DNA of 51,687 nt from a virus, in the IMG/VR virus record IMGVR_UViG_3300042806_000379, positions 1-51,687 of that record; one strand, 5' to 3'. Each line of letters opens with the position of its first letter. Position 1 is the first letter of the stretch. This document shows, one piece after another, positions 1 to 7,615 of this stretch. The translations under genes were made by a program, and so were the position numbers. Under the pieces are notes generated by a model that made no database searches, was not told where the DNA came from, and was given only the letters and a program-made list of their open reading frames with translations.

Positions 1-15
1 AGAAAGTTAGACGTA

Positions 16-177
16 ATGAAGATAAATAAAATGCCATCTAAACAGTTGGTCAGTATCAAAGCCCGACTCGAAACGATAAGTGAGAAGACGGACACCGCAC
101 CTGCCAAGGGTGACGAGTCCCCTTCCCTCTACTACAAGCACATCGCCGAACAACTACAACGGATAGGAGGCAAATGA
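16..177 (+). CDS. small hypothetical protein (53 aa)
   Basis: An ATG opens a 53-residue frame starting MKINKMPSKQ and ending RIGGK. I do not recognise the family. The protein is basic at its N-terminus, with a short polar linker in the middle. Its TGA (175-177) overlaps the next ATG (174-176) in the ATGA arrangement used throughout this operon, and the tail carries GGATAGGAGG, a good ribosome site for the next gene. These features support real coding. The next in-frame ATG (MPSKQ) is a possible alternative start. Genes to its left lie outside the window. Confidence 0.6.
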   Translation: MKINKMPSKQLVSIKARLETISEKTDTAPAKGDESPSLYYKHIAEQLQRIGGK

Positions 178-308
178 AAGTAGCCCTTAAACGCATCATC
201 AAACTAGTCGAAGACTGGTGCGACAACCCCAAGAAAGATCACGTTGAGACGCTGAACAAGATCCTTGAGACAGCACTCAACGCCTTGAAAGGAGGCAAAG
301 ACAAATGA
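174..308 (+). CDS. small hypothetical protein (44 aa)
   Basis: A 44-residue frame, starting MKVALKRIIK and ending ALKGGKDK, is preceded by GGAGG five bases before the ATG. It looks like two amphipathic helices rich in Lys, Leu and Ile, with one Cys. I recognise no family. It overlaps the upstream gene by ATGA at 174-177 and the downstream gene by ATGA at 305-308. Its own 3' end supplies the AAAGGAGG ribosome site for that next gene. Translational coupling with both neighbours is inferred from these overlaps. Confidence 0.6.
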   Translation: MKVALKRIIKLVEDWCDNPKKDHVETLNKILETALNALKGGKDK

Positions 309-751
309 GCTCAGCCGCACTCGATACGTTGGATGAGATGGACGTAGGCATCGACCAGCTTCTACCTACCACAAGCGATAAACCTGCAGGTAAAGACCTA
401 TGGGTTATCTGTACGGAAAGCCAATGGGTTAGCCGTGCCTGTGGTTGGGAGAAGATCGACAAGACAACAACCGATCAGTTCCCCGACAACAAGGCAACCA
501 TTCGGGCTAACCGCAACACCGGCAAGTCGAACATGATTTACACGGTGTACTTCAACCAAGGTACACGAACACACACCAACAGTTGGGGTACCTACCACAC
601 AAGAAGCCGCATGATGATCAGCGCAACAGGAGAACCAGTTGATCGTCGCTTCGACTTCAATGGTGGTTGTCCCACCGAGGGAGAACTTCAGAAGATCACC
701 GACACAATGGAGTTCATTGAGTCGAGGATCCAGGCCGCGAGTAACGGCTAA
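305..751 (+). CDS. hypothetical protein (148 aa)
   Basis: The 148-residue protein begins MSSAALDTLDEMDVG behind a strong AAAGGAGG site and ATGA overlap. It has an acidic N-terminal stretch of about 30 residues. A likely beta-rich core follows, with Trp, Tyr and Thr-rich strands around residues 32-110 and a Cys-containing turn near 121. The C-terminus is helical (about 125-145). No catalytic motif or known family is apparent. It is the third member of the coupled operon and is followed by a 60-base spacer holding a small hairpin. Confidence 0.7.
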   Translation: MSSAALDTLDEMDVGIDQLLPTTSDKPAGKDLWVICTESQWVSRACGWEKIDKTTTDQFPDNKATIRANRNTGKSNMIYTVYFNQGTRTHTNSWGTYHTRSRMMISATGEPVDRRFDFNGGCPTEGELQKITDTMEFIESRIQAASNG

Positions 752-757
752 TCGGTA

Positions 758-772
758 CGGTTCTATGAACCG
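758..772 (+). other. short intercistronic hairpin
   Basis: CGGTTC and GAACCG form a perfect 6-bp stem around a TAT loop, a few bases after the stop of the preceding gene. No T-tract follows, so it is not a standard intrinsic terminator. It may be an mRNA-stabilising or processing structure. The following gene has its own AACGGAGGA ribosome site. Confidence 0.35.
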
Positions 773-811
773 CGATCGACAAATCAATAAACTAAAACGG
801 AGGATACACAC

Positions 812-1162
812 ATGGCTTACGTCGTCACAGCGACACCTGACCAGGTTGACTTGTTCGGCAAGGCATCTGATCAGCTCAACAAAGCGAAGAAGGTACGCGA
901 TGATCTCGTCAAACGGGTCTTCATACCTTCGTCCGATAACGGTAACACGCACTGGGCAGGGTCACATTATCAGATCACTGCCTCTGAAAGGCGTGTTAAC
1001 CGGTTCGATCTACCCACGTTGATCGAGAAACTTCAGGAGCGTGGCATCGATGATGCCAACGCGTTGGTTGAATCCTGTCAGAAGGATTCCATCAGCGTCT
1101 CGTTCCGATCCACCGTCCTTGTTGGACGGCTGGCACTACAACTCGCACAAGCAACTAGCTAA
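812..1162 (+). CDS. hypothetical protein (116 aa)
   Basis: The 116-residue product starts MAYVVTATPDQVDLF, eight or so bases after a CGGAGGA ribosome site. It has a helical N-terminal half rich in Lys/Asp (residues 8-38). A segment around 50-65 (YQITASERRVNRFDL) leads into a second helix. I recognise no family. It sits between two coupled gene sets and is followed, after 14 bases with AAAGGAGAT, by the DUF932-like gene. The role is unknown. Confidence 0.7.
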   Translation: MAYVVTATPDQVDLFGKASDQLNKAKKVRDDLVKRVFIPSSDNGNTHWAGSHYQITASERRVNRFDLPTLIEKLQERGIDDANALVESCQKDSISVSFRSTVLVGRLALQLAQATS

Positions 1163-1176
1163 AGGAGATACCCATC

Positions 1177-1923
1177 ATGGCTAAACTCAAAGCAACTGCA
1201 CCCGTGTCCGTCGAAGCACTCGACGTACATCCCCTACCCCAAGCAACCGAAACCTTCCACCCCGTAGCACACGGTAGCCTGCACAACATGTTCTTGCAGG
1301 CATCCGAGGCTGCCGGACTGACTGTGGTACCGGCTAAGTTCCAGCTCGCACCCAATGGCGAGATGGCAATCGGTACCTACAACCTCATCGACTCACGCCT
1401 GGATGCGACAGAGACCAAGGCGCAGATCGGTTGGTTCAATAGCTGGGACAAGTCCTGCTCAGCCCGCATGTACATGGCGGACGAGATCAAGTGGTGCACC
1501 AACGGAATGGTCTTTGCTATGCGGGTGCTAGCCCGTAAGCACACGGCCAACATCCTGGCTGACCTGCCCGGTGGCATAGCCAAAGCTATGCACGACGCAG
1601 TACCCAAGTTCCTGGGTAACCGCATGCGTATCGACACCTACAAGTCGGTGGCCTTGGAGACCAAGGACGCTGACCACTTGCTCATGGAACACTGGCGTCA
1701 AGGTATCCTTGGTGACCGGCAGTTGAAGCGTGCTCACTCCGAGTGGGTCGAGCCTACCTACAATGCGTTCAAAGCACGCAGTGTCTGGTCCTTCCACAAC
1801 GCCATCACCGAATCCTTGAAGTCAGCTGTCGTGTTCGATGCCCCGCATCTGACCACGCTGAGCAACGACATCTTGGATGCGTACACAAACTTCAGCGAAC
1901 CCGTATTCGCTGGAGCCAACTGA
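1177..1923 (+). CDS. DUF932-like phage protein
   Basis: The 248-residue protein has the DUF932-type core near residues 85-130. There a WFNSWDKS segment is followed by a WCTNGMVF segment and an ARKHT motif, the usual NS-x-DKS / C-x-N-x / RKHT layout of this family in phages and plasmids. DUF932 proteins are common in phage early regions but their biochemical role is not established. The start is set by AAAGGAGAT nine bases upstream of the ATG. A 14-bp hairpin begins seven bases after the TGA and separates the gene from the rII-like genes. The family call rests on motif resemblance by eye. Confidence 0.65.
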   Translation: MAKLKATAPVSVEALDVHPLPQATETFHPVAHGSLHNMFLQASEAAGLTVVPAKFQLAPNGEMAIGTYNLIDSRLDATETKAQIGWFNSWDKSCSARMYMADEIKWCTNGMVFAMRVLARKHTANILADLPGGIAKAMHDAVPKFLGNRMRIDTYKSVALETKDADHLLMEHWRQGILGDRQLKRAHSEWVEPTYNAFKARSVWSFHNAITESLKSAVVFDAPHLTTLSNDILDAYTNFSEPVFAGAN

Positions 1924-1929
1924 TTGGAT

Positions 1930-1962
1930 GGGGAGGTGGTCACAATACGTGACTGCCTCCCC
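1930..1962 (+). promoter_or_regulatory. strong intercistronic hairpin upstream of the rII-like genes
   Basis: GGGGAGG (1930-1936) pairs with CCTCCCC (1956-1962), and GTCAC (1939-1943) pairs with GTGAC (1949-1953). The TG/TG steps between them can form two G-U wobbles, giving a continuous 14-bp stem with an AATAC loop. No T-tract follows. The stem holds a GGAGG ribosome-site-like sequence and a GTG that is a possible start of the small membrane gene, so folding could block its translation. It could also protect or separate the two mRNA parts. Confidence 0.55.
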
Positions 1963-2059
1963 TCCCCCTATGGCAACCCTAAGCAACAAACTCGGTAAGA
2001 TCCTAGCCATCCTATCGGTGGTTGGTTTCATACTTCTATTACTACTGATGAAAATATGA
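1949..2059 (+). CDS. tiny single-pass membrane protein
   Basis: A short frame encodes a polar N-terminus followed by an uninterrupted hydrophobic segment (ILAILSVVGFILLLLL) and a C-terminal MKI. This is a typical single-pass membrane protein. Its TGA overlaps the ATG of the rIIA-like gene (ATGA at 2056-2059), which argues it is real and co-translated. Two starts are possible. GTG at 1949 has GGAGGTGG upstream and gives 36 residues, but that site is inside the hairpin. ATG at 1970 gives 29 residues but lacks a ribosome site. The function is unknown; membrane placement fits the rII proteins' link to membrane physiology. Confidence 0.5.
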   Translation: MTASPPPMATLSNKLGKILAILSVVGFILLLLLMKI

Positions 2060-4401
2060 TCATAACAAACTCAAGACAGACACCGTTCCAGTCAGCACAG
2101 TTTGTAGAAAAACAATTCAGTATCCGCATCAACCCTAAACTATTCGAGGCTCTCGGTTCGTTGTATACGGACCCAATCCTAGCCATCTGCCGTGAGTACA
2201 TGACCAATGCAGATGAGGCACACCAGCTTGCCGGTCACAAGCAACCCATCCGGGTTACGTTACCCACGGTACTAAAGCCTGAGCTCGTCATCGAGGACAA
2301 GGGTCCTGGCTTATCGCAAGATAAGATCTTTGAGCTGTTCACCACATACGGTGCAAGCGGCGATGAGAAAGAGACAAGCAATTCGTACGAGGGCGGCTTC
2401 GGTCTAGGCGGTAAGTGTTGGCGGTCCTATGCCGACAGCATCATCGTCGAGTCCAAGCACAGTGGGACTAAGACAACCTACTCGTTCTTCCTGGACGAGA
2501 CGGGTATGGGTAAGGCTGCTGTCCTTGATAAGACCGCAGCCACCGGCACGGGTGTAACCATCCGTATCCCCATCAAGAAGGATGACATCGGTACCTTCAC
2601 TGCACGTGCAGTAAAGATCGGCTCGATGTTTCCTGTCCGGCCCATCTTCACCAACCTGACAGACGCACAGTTCAAGGAGTCAATGGATGACGACATGGAC
2701 TTTGCTAATCGGACTACCATCCACAAGACGGATAAGTTCAGTTACTTTGGTGATGGCTCTGCTTCGTATGTTCGTATGGGTAGGTTGGTCTACCCCGTCA
2801 CCAGTCAGCATCTTCCCTCCAACTTCAGCGCGATTCTAAAGAGTCTGCTCGAAGCTGGCGTGTTGATTAACTACACAGTTGGCGAACTGGATCTTGCGCC
2901 TAGCCGTGAGACGCTCAAGTACACCACCAAAACCGTATCGGCTTTGTTCGGTGAGCTGAAAGCTGCGGCTGACGGCATGGCAATAGGTATCCTCAAGGAA
3001 GTTAATGACCTTCCCTCAGAGTACCAAGCCATCCTCAAGATCAATGAGCTGACCCGTAAAACATATCGGGGTGGCAATCACTACAGTAGCGACGTCGAGA
3101 AGTTCAGTCGTCAACTAGCTGAGAAGCTGGACAAGAAGTGGACGTGGCAAGGCAAGCCGCTTCTACACAGCACCTATGAGTTGAACAAAGCGTTCCCACC
3201 TGAACCATCGGGCTATCCGAATACAACGGTTGAATACTACAAGTCACTAGGCTTGTGCAGTCGTGTGTTCTGGTTGAAGAACTGGGGCACTAAAAACCTA
3301 CAGTTCCAAGACGACCGGGAGATCATCCCGTCCAAGCGTGCTGCCTTCGTAACCACAGGTACTCGTATGTCCTCACCCAATGCGAGGATTAAGAAGTACC
3401 TCAACGACCACAAGGAGTTTGACCACGTCTATGTGCTGGGTCTTAGCGACGCAGCCAAAGCCAAGGTCTTAGCCAAGTACCCGGGGTTGATGAGCTTACC
3501 GTTCATCGAAGCCGATACCTTGCCGCTACCTGAAAGGGACAGCTCCGGCGACGGCAACACAGCTGCTGGCGTTAAGAGTAAGAAGCACTGCAAGGGCAAC
3601 GTGTTTGTGTTCGATGGCAATAACTCGAATGCAGAGAAACGTTCCGACTTGTGGAGCATAACCAAAGACTACGACTTAGACGTACAAGAGATCTATGTCG
3701 TGTTGGATAACTTCCACGCTACCACCCTGAAGGGTGCGCACTTTGGTATGTGTCTCAACACTGCAAGGAAAGCATTGGCTTCAGTAGGTATGAAGTTTGA
3801 TCACATCCACGGTATCAAGACTAGCGAACTGGATAAGGTTAAAGACTCCGCGTGGTTGCATATCACCGAAGCCTTCGACTTAGCCTGCGCCAAGCTTGAT
3901 GCTGACGAAGCATTGAAGGCCAAGGTTTACCCGATCATGGCTTACTCGATGGTTGGCAAAGGACTTCATTGGTCCGACAGACCAAAGAACATGACGGAGA
4001 AACAACACGGCAATCTGTCTTATCTGAGAGAGATGCTCAAGCGAGTGAGCTTGTTTGTTGAAGGTTCAAAAGGACTTGATGAAGTTCTGTTGGATCTTAA
4101 CCGCGAGTTCAAAGCGTTGAGCGATGAACGTTCAACCTACGAATGTTGGTTGAGCATGGCATACACCCTCGACTTTAAATGGTCAAAGGTTGTGGGGTAT
4201 GAGCCAGCAATCTTCGACAAGATCCGTTCCTTACTCAGAGATTACCCACTGCTGCGTTACTTCAACTACAACTCCAATAGTTTGAACGACACGTTCAGAT
4301 CTAAAGGGGTCGCAGCCTTGAATGAATACATAACTTTGAAGCAACCCCTGGTTCAGAAGAATCAGGCTCAGCTTCCCAACAAAGAAAGAGAGGTAGCATG
4401 A
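2056..4401 (+). CDS. rIIA-like: RIIA-like GHKL ATPase-fold protein
   Basis: The 781-residue protein carries an N-terminal GHKL (histidine-kinase/Hsp90-type) ATP-binding domain. The N-box is E47-x3-N51 in REYMTNADEAH. The D-box is D81-x-G83-x-G85 in EDKGPGLS. A glycine-rich lid, GGFGLGGK, lies at about 113-120. This arrangement, together with the rIIB homologue encoded next, matches T4 RIIA (725 residues). RIIA in T4 is membrane-associated, affects lysis inhibition, and is needed for growth on lambda lysogens (RexAB exclusion). The start overlaps the small membrane gene by ATGA, and the stop overlaps rIIB by ATGA. The remaining 600 residues show no motif I can name. Confidence 0.85.
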   Translation: MIITNSRQTPFQSAQFVEKQFSIRINPKLFEALGSLYTDPILAICREYMTNADEAHQLAGHKQPIRVTLPTVLKPELVIEDKGPGLSQDKIFELFTTYGASGDEKETSNSYEGGFGLGGKCWRSYADSIIVESKHSGTKTTYSFFLDETGMGKAAVLDKTAATGTGVTIRIPIKKDDIGTFTARAVKIGSMFPVRPIFTNLTDAQFKESMDDDMDFANRTTIHKTDKFSYFGDGSASYVRMGRLVYPVTSQHLPSNFSAILKSLLEAGVLINYTVGELDLAPSRETLKYTTKTVSALFGELKAAADGMAIGILKEVNDLPSEYQAILKINELTRKTYRGGNHYSSDVEKFSRQLAEKLDKKWTWQGKPLLHSTYELNKAFPPEPSGYPNTTVEYYKSLGLCSRVFWLKNWGTKNLQFQDDREIIPSKRAAFVTTGTRMSSPNARIKKYLNDHKEFDHVYVLGLSDAAKAKVLAKYPGLMSLPFIEADTLPLPERDSSGDGNTAAGVKSKKHCKGNVFVFDGNNSNAEKRSDLWSITKDYDLDVQEIYVVLDNFHATTLKGAHFGMCLNTARKALASVGMKFDHIHGIKTSELDKVKDSAWLHITEAFDLACAKLDADEALKAKVYPIMAYSMVGKGLHWSDRPKNMTEKQHGNLSYLREMLKRVSLFVEGSKGLDEVLLDLNREFKALSDERSTYECWLSMAYTLDFKWSKVVGYEPAIFDKIRSLLRDYPLLRYFNYNSNSLNDTFRSKGVAALNEYITLKQPLVQKNQAQLPNKEREVA

Positions 4402-5240
4402 ACATAATCATAACCGAAAACGACCTGACAGCGGTCATCAACAACAAGTCCTACACCCTCCGCAAGGAACACCCAAACTTCCGGTTGGTGGTGGATGGCA
4501 TCAAGAACAAGCTCCCTGAAACGGAGATCGTTGACTTGATGGACGTCACCAAGAGCGTTGTCCACTACACCAACGGTAAGGTGGAAGTGCGTAACGGCGA
4601 GGTGTTCTACGACAACGAGCCCGTACAAGGCACGTTGGTAGAGCGTCTGCTCAGCTTCATGCAGGAAGGTCTCCCGCATGAACCCTACATAAAGTTCTTA
4701 GAGAACCTTATGCAGAACCCTAGCAGTCGTAGCCGGTCTCAGTTGTACCGCTTCCTTGAGCACAAGAGTCTGCCCATCACAGATGATGGCTGCTTCCTTG
4801 CGTACAAGGGAGTCCGAGATAACTACCTGGACTGCCACTCAGGCTCGATCGACAACCATCCCGGACGGCGCATCACCATGCCCCGCTCTAGGATCTCGGA
4901 CGATCCTGACCTAGGTTGTCACACCGGGTTACACGTGGGTAGCGAGGGGTATGCGACCAGCTTCGGTCAGCGTACCGTTATCGTTAAGGTTAACCCACGT
5001 GACGTGGTATCTGTGCCACTCGACTGCGAGTGCCAGAAGATGCGGGTCTGTGAGTATGAAGTCACGTCGGACTACGCCGGCTCCATGCGTCAGACCTACA
5101 GTTCCAACAACACTGGGTATGGCGACAACGCCTACTACAACACCGATGACGGCTGGGGTGAAGAGGATGAGTCGGGTGCACACAGCACATCAGTCCTCAA
5201 CCCTAATCGTTACGAATACAAGTTCACACATCAGGTCTAA
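4398..5240 (+). CDS. rIIB-like: RIIB-like protein
   Basis: The 280-residue protein is close in size to T4 RIIB (312). It has the recognisable central segment of that family: a helix reading FLENLMQNP, then LYRFLEHKSLPITDDGCFLAYKGV, then a conserved Cys/His stretch ending HTGLHVGSEGYA (about residues 95-190). The C-terminal 60 residues are Tyr, Asn, Ser and acid-rich and likely flexible. RIIB works with RIIA in T4; the mechanism is still debated. The ATGA overlap with the rIIA-like gene mirrors the abutting rIIA/rIIB pair of T4 and suggests coupled translation. A GC-rich hairpin follows the stop. Confidence 0.85.
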   Translation: MNIIITENDLTAVINNKSYTLRKEHPNFRLVVDGIKNKLPETEIVDLMDVTKSVVHYTNGKVEVRNGEVFYDNEPVQGTLVERLLSFMQEGLPHEPYIKFLENLMQNPSSRSRSQLYRFLEHKSLPITDDGCFLAYKGVRDNYLDCHSGSIDNHPGRRITMPRSRISDDPDLGCHTGLHVGSEGYATSFGQRTVIVKVNPRDVVSVPLDCECQKMRVCEYEVTSDYAGSMRQTYSSNNTGYGDNAYYNTDDGWGEEDESGAHSTSVLNPNRYEYKFTHQV

Positions 5241-5264
5241 TTACTGACTGATGATGGCCAGTAA

Positions 5265-5292
5265 GGGGCGGTCGCCCCTATCCGACCGCCCC
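5265..5292 (+). terminator. GC-rich hairpin after the rII-like genes
   Basis: GGGGCGGTCG (5265-5274) and CGACCGCCCC (5283-5292) form a perfect 10-bp stem with an 8-base loop, 24 bases after the rIIB-like stop. No T-tract follows (TGAAAACC), so a classical intrinsic terminator is not shown. It may pause or partly terminate transcription, or protect the upstream mRNA's 3' end. Confidence 0.5.
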
Positions 5293-5313
5293 TGAAAACC
5301 ATAAGGAGGACAC

Positions 5314-5514
5314 ATGAGTGGAGTTACATACGGACAGTGGCAAGCAAGGATGTCGTCTCAAGCCGCAGCTGAAAGCTCTCGTGAATACCACGATCTTAAA
5401 TCTCAGATGCTCAGGCTTGAGAACCAGAAGCTAAAGGAAGAACTCCTGCAGCTTAAGAAAGACAACAGGCAGATCGAACGGGAGCAACAGCTCCAGTCAG
5501 ATCGTTGGGCATGA
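5314..5514 (+). CDS. small coiled-coil protein (66 aa)
   Basis: The 66-residue protein starts MSGVTYGQWQ after an AAGGAGGACAC ribosome site. From residue 22 to 60 it is a single heptad-rich helix (Leu, Glu, Lys, Gln) and so a probable coiled coil or oligomerisation helix. The stop TGA at 5512-5514 overlaps the next ATG at 5511. The function is unknown; such proteins in phage early operons often act by binding a partner. Confidence 0.65.
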   Translation: MSGVTYGQWQARMSSQAAAESSREYHDLKSQMLRLENQKLKEELLQLKKDNRQIEREQQLQSDRWA

Positions 5515-5729
5515 GCTTGCTCAACAAGGCAGCAGTTAAACGCAGTGCCCTTGACCTGGCGTCAGCCAAGTTCAAGGAGCGCAACAAGACTAGGTTGGAG
5601 ATGGGCATCGCCCCGCTGAAGGCTGCGCCTTCACGGGTCAGCGGCGAGTTCATCGACAACTTCGAAGCCAAGGTGATTGGCTTACTCAACAGTATGGTCA
5701 GCGACCATAAGACGGGAGCAACACTATGA
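5511..5729 (+). CDS. hypothetical protein (72 aa)
   Basis: I chose ATG 5511 because it overlaps the upstream stop as ATGA, the rule in this operon; TTG 5505 is an alternative. The 72-residue protein (MSLLNKAAVKRSALDLAS...) is helical and basic, with no recognised motif. It ends in an ATGA overlap with the next gene at 5726. Confidence 0.6.
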   Translation: MSLLNKAAVKRSALDLASAKFKERNKTRLEMGIAPLKAAPSRVSGEFIDNFEAKVIGLLNSMVSDHKTGATL

Positions 5730-5998
5730 AGAAACCTAAGATGCATTATTACTTTGGGGAAGTTGAAGAACACAACGGCGAGTATGAATACAACCAGAAG
5801 TATTTATTCAAGACCACAGGTAACCCAGAAGAATATACCAAGAAAGTCGCCAGAGATTGGTACGGTGAAGACACATCGAAAACCGAAGAAGACGGCGGCT
5901 TCTGGCATAACGGTGAAGTTATAACTTACCCCGGGTCACATCAGAGAATATCTGAAGACAACTTCAAAGTAATGAAACGGTACTTACTCGTACTGTAA
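5726..5998 (+). CDS. hypothetical protein (90 aa)
   Basis: The 90-residue product (MKKPKMHYYFGEVEEHNG...) is rich in Tyr, Glu and Trp. It reads as a small alternating beta/helix protein, with strand-like YYFGEVEE and YLFKTTG segments and a final YLLVL. It is coupled by ATGA to the gene before it, and an AAAGG site lies between it and the next gene. I do not recognise the family. Confidence 0.6.
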   Translation: MKKPKMHYYFGEVEEHNGEYEYNQKYLFKTTGNPEEYTKKVARDWYGEDTSKTEEDGGFWHNGEVITYPGSHQRISEDNFKVMKRYLLVL

Positions 5999-6015
5999 CC
6001 GAAAGGAACAACACC

Positions 6016-6654
6016 ATGACATTAGCTATGGCTGAGTCCACGATCGGGGCTCTGTCCAATCCAAGCAAGATGCCCGGCTGGGGCTGGGGCATCTCCGCAC
6101 TTAACTGCAACATTGGCGGCAAGCTAAGAGAAGTTGTCGATAGCGTATGCGCTGAGTGCTACGCCTTACGCAATCGATACGTCATGCAGAATGTGGTGCA
6201 GGCTCACGCTAAGCGTCAGCTTGCATCCAACCGGCACGACTGGGTCGACATAATGGCTATGATGATCAACCTGAAATCAAAGAATAAAGGTGGCGACGCC
6301 TTCCGTTGGTTTGATTCTGGTGATCTTCAATCGGTAGAATTACTGACAAAGATCTGTCAGGTCTGCGTCAAGACACCTAAGGTAAAGCACTACCTACCAA
6401 CAAAGGAATACAAGATCGTACAAGACTATGTCCAGGGTGGCGGGGTTATCCCCGACAACCTGTGCATCAGGTTATCCGCTTACATCATCGACGGTCCCCT
6501 GCCTCAAGCCTTGGCCCAACGCCTCGGCGTACAGACAGCTGTAACCGTTACTAGCAACGCTACCTGCCCAGCTAAACAGCAGAACAACAAGTGCTTGGAC
6601 TGCCGCATTTGCTGGGACAAATCCACACCCAACGTCAGCTACATCAAGCATTAA
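6016..6654 (+). CDS. Gene-product-88-like cysteine protein
   Basis: The 212-residue protein has the layout of the phage Gene product 88 (GP88) family. An N-terminal cysteine cluster (C31, then C45-x2-C48 in VCAECYA) is followed by an RWFDSGDLQS segment near residue 95-105. Next come a TPKVKHYLPTKE segment and a C-terminal C-x2-C-x2-C cluster (CLDCRICWD, about residue 193-200). The cysteines suggest a bound metal or iron-sulfur centre. The family's reaction is not established to my knowledge. It begins after GAAAGGAAC and is followed by a 48-residue gene. The family call is by motif order only. Confidence 0.65.
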   Translation: MTLAMAESTIGALSNPSKMPGWGWGISALNCNIGGKLREVVDSVCAECYALRNRYVMQNVVQAHAKRQLASNRHDWVDIMAMMINLKSKNKGGDAFRWFDSGDLQSVELLTKICQVCVKTPKVKHYLPTKEYKIVQDYVQGGGVIPDNLCIRLSAYIIDGPLPQALAQRLGVQTAVTVTSNATCPAKQQNNKCLDCRICWDKSTPNVSYIKH

Positions 6655-6668
6655 GAAAGGATACATCA

Positions 6669-6815
6669 ATGGACAACAAAGAACTTCAGCTAGAAATCAA
6701 GGCCGAGCAAAAGGCCAAGGCGAACACCCTTAAACGGATTCGCAAAACACACGGCAAAACGTTTGATGACTGGTCGCAGTTCGACACCCAAGGAATGGAC
6801 GACCACGGAGAATAA
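6669..6815 (+). CDS. small charged hypothetical protein (48 aa)
   Basis: ATG 6669 follows an AAGAAAGGATAC ribosome site of the type used elsewhere in the operon. The 48-residue product (MDNKELQLEIKAEQ...) is a charged helix of about 35 residues, then an acidic tail ending DDHGE. I recognise no family. It lies between the GP88-like and the first glycosylase-fold gene, with seven bases before the latter's start. Confidence 0.55.
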   Translation: MDNKELQLEIKAEQKAKANTLKRIRKTHGKTFDDWSQFDTQGMDDHGE

Positions 6816-6822
6816 TACTCAA

Positions 6823-7395
6823 ATGATACAACCCATTAACCCTGTCAATGTTACGGACTACCAACGAGACGACGTCAACCTTCAAGCCTTTTGGATCTTC
6901 TGCATACTGACCGCCGGCAAGAATGCCGACACGGCAGCTAAGAAAGTATCGGAGTTACTGAACCGATTCACTACGCAGAAGCCCTTCGAATACATCAGAC
7001 AGCTTGGGCCTATTGCCCTACGCAACGCCCTGCTCTCCGCCAAAAGCGGACAGTATGAGCGGATCTCCCAAGCCTTAATGGAATCATGCAACCTCAACCT
7101 TAGATACGCCACGACGGATGAACTAGACGATGTCTACGGTGTAGGTCCCAAGACAGCTAGGTTCTTCATCCTACATACCAGACCCTTGGTTAGGGTCGCT
7201 GTGCTCGACACCCACATCCTCAAATGGATGAAGAGTGTCGGCGTAGAAGATGTGCCTGAGGCATCCCCAACAGACAAAGACGTGTACGAAAAGTATGAGC
7301 GCATCTGGCTCACGCTTTACCCGTCACACTTCCCCAACTGCACGCCGGCTCAAGCCGACTTGCTTATCTGGAGATTAATGAGCGGACGCGAATGA
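6823..7395 (+). CDS. HhH-GPD-fold DNA glycosylase-like protein 1
   Basis: The 190-residue protein contains a helix-hairpin-helix with LDDVYGVGPKTAR (about 101-113). Nineteen residues after K110 comes Asp129 in VLDTHI. EndoIII-type glycosylases use a hairpin Lys and an Asp at nearly this spacing, so base excision or a related base reaction on DNA is plausible. There is no C-terminal iron-sulfur cysteine set. I chose ATG 6823 because the longer frame from 6763 lies inside the preceding gene. It overlaps the next gene by ATGA. An alternative is the glycosylase-fold enzymes proposed to act in thymine hypermodification. Confidence 0.65.
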   Translation: MIQPINPVNVTDYQRDDVNLQAFWIFCILTAGKNADTAAKKVSELLNRFTTQKPFEYIRQLGPIALRNALLSAKSGQYERISQALMESCNLNLRYATTDELDDVYGVGPKTARFFILHTRPLVRVAVLDTHILKWMKSVGVEDVPEASPTDKDVYEKYERIWLTLYPSHFPNCTPAQADLLIWRLMSGRE

Positions 7396-7604
7396 GATTC
7401 TTTTACCACTTCAACAAACCCTTATCGGTACAACGCAAGGACGTCTGGTGGACTATCCACTACCAGGGTCGTTGCGTTCCCATCACAGGTTTCGACTGCC
7501 GTGTGCCGACACACGATCGCAAACGAAAATCACAACCCCGTGCAGTTGTTTGGGGCGATGCCCACAGCATCAGCATACAAGACAACCGCGCAATTATTAC
7601 ATGA
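7392..7604 (+). CDS. hypothetical protein (70 aa)
   Basis: The 70-residue protein (MRFFYHFNKPLSVQRKDVWW...) starts by ATGA overlap with the glycosylase-fold gene. It appears to be a small beta-rich protein with alternating aromatic and basic residues (WWTIHYQG, VVWGDAHSISI). I recognise no family. It sits between the two glycosylase-fold genes, so a shared role is possible but unproven. Confidence 0.6.
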   Translation: MRFFYHFNKPLSVQRKDVWWTIHYQGRCVPITGFDCRVPTHDRKRKSQPRAVVWGDAHSISIQDNRAIIT

Positions 7605-7615
7605 AGGATACCCCT

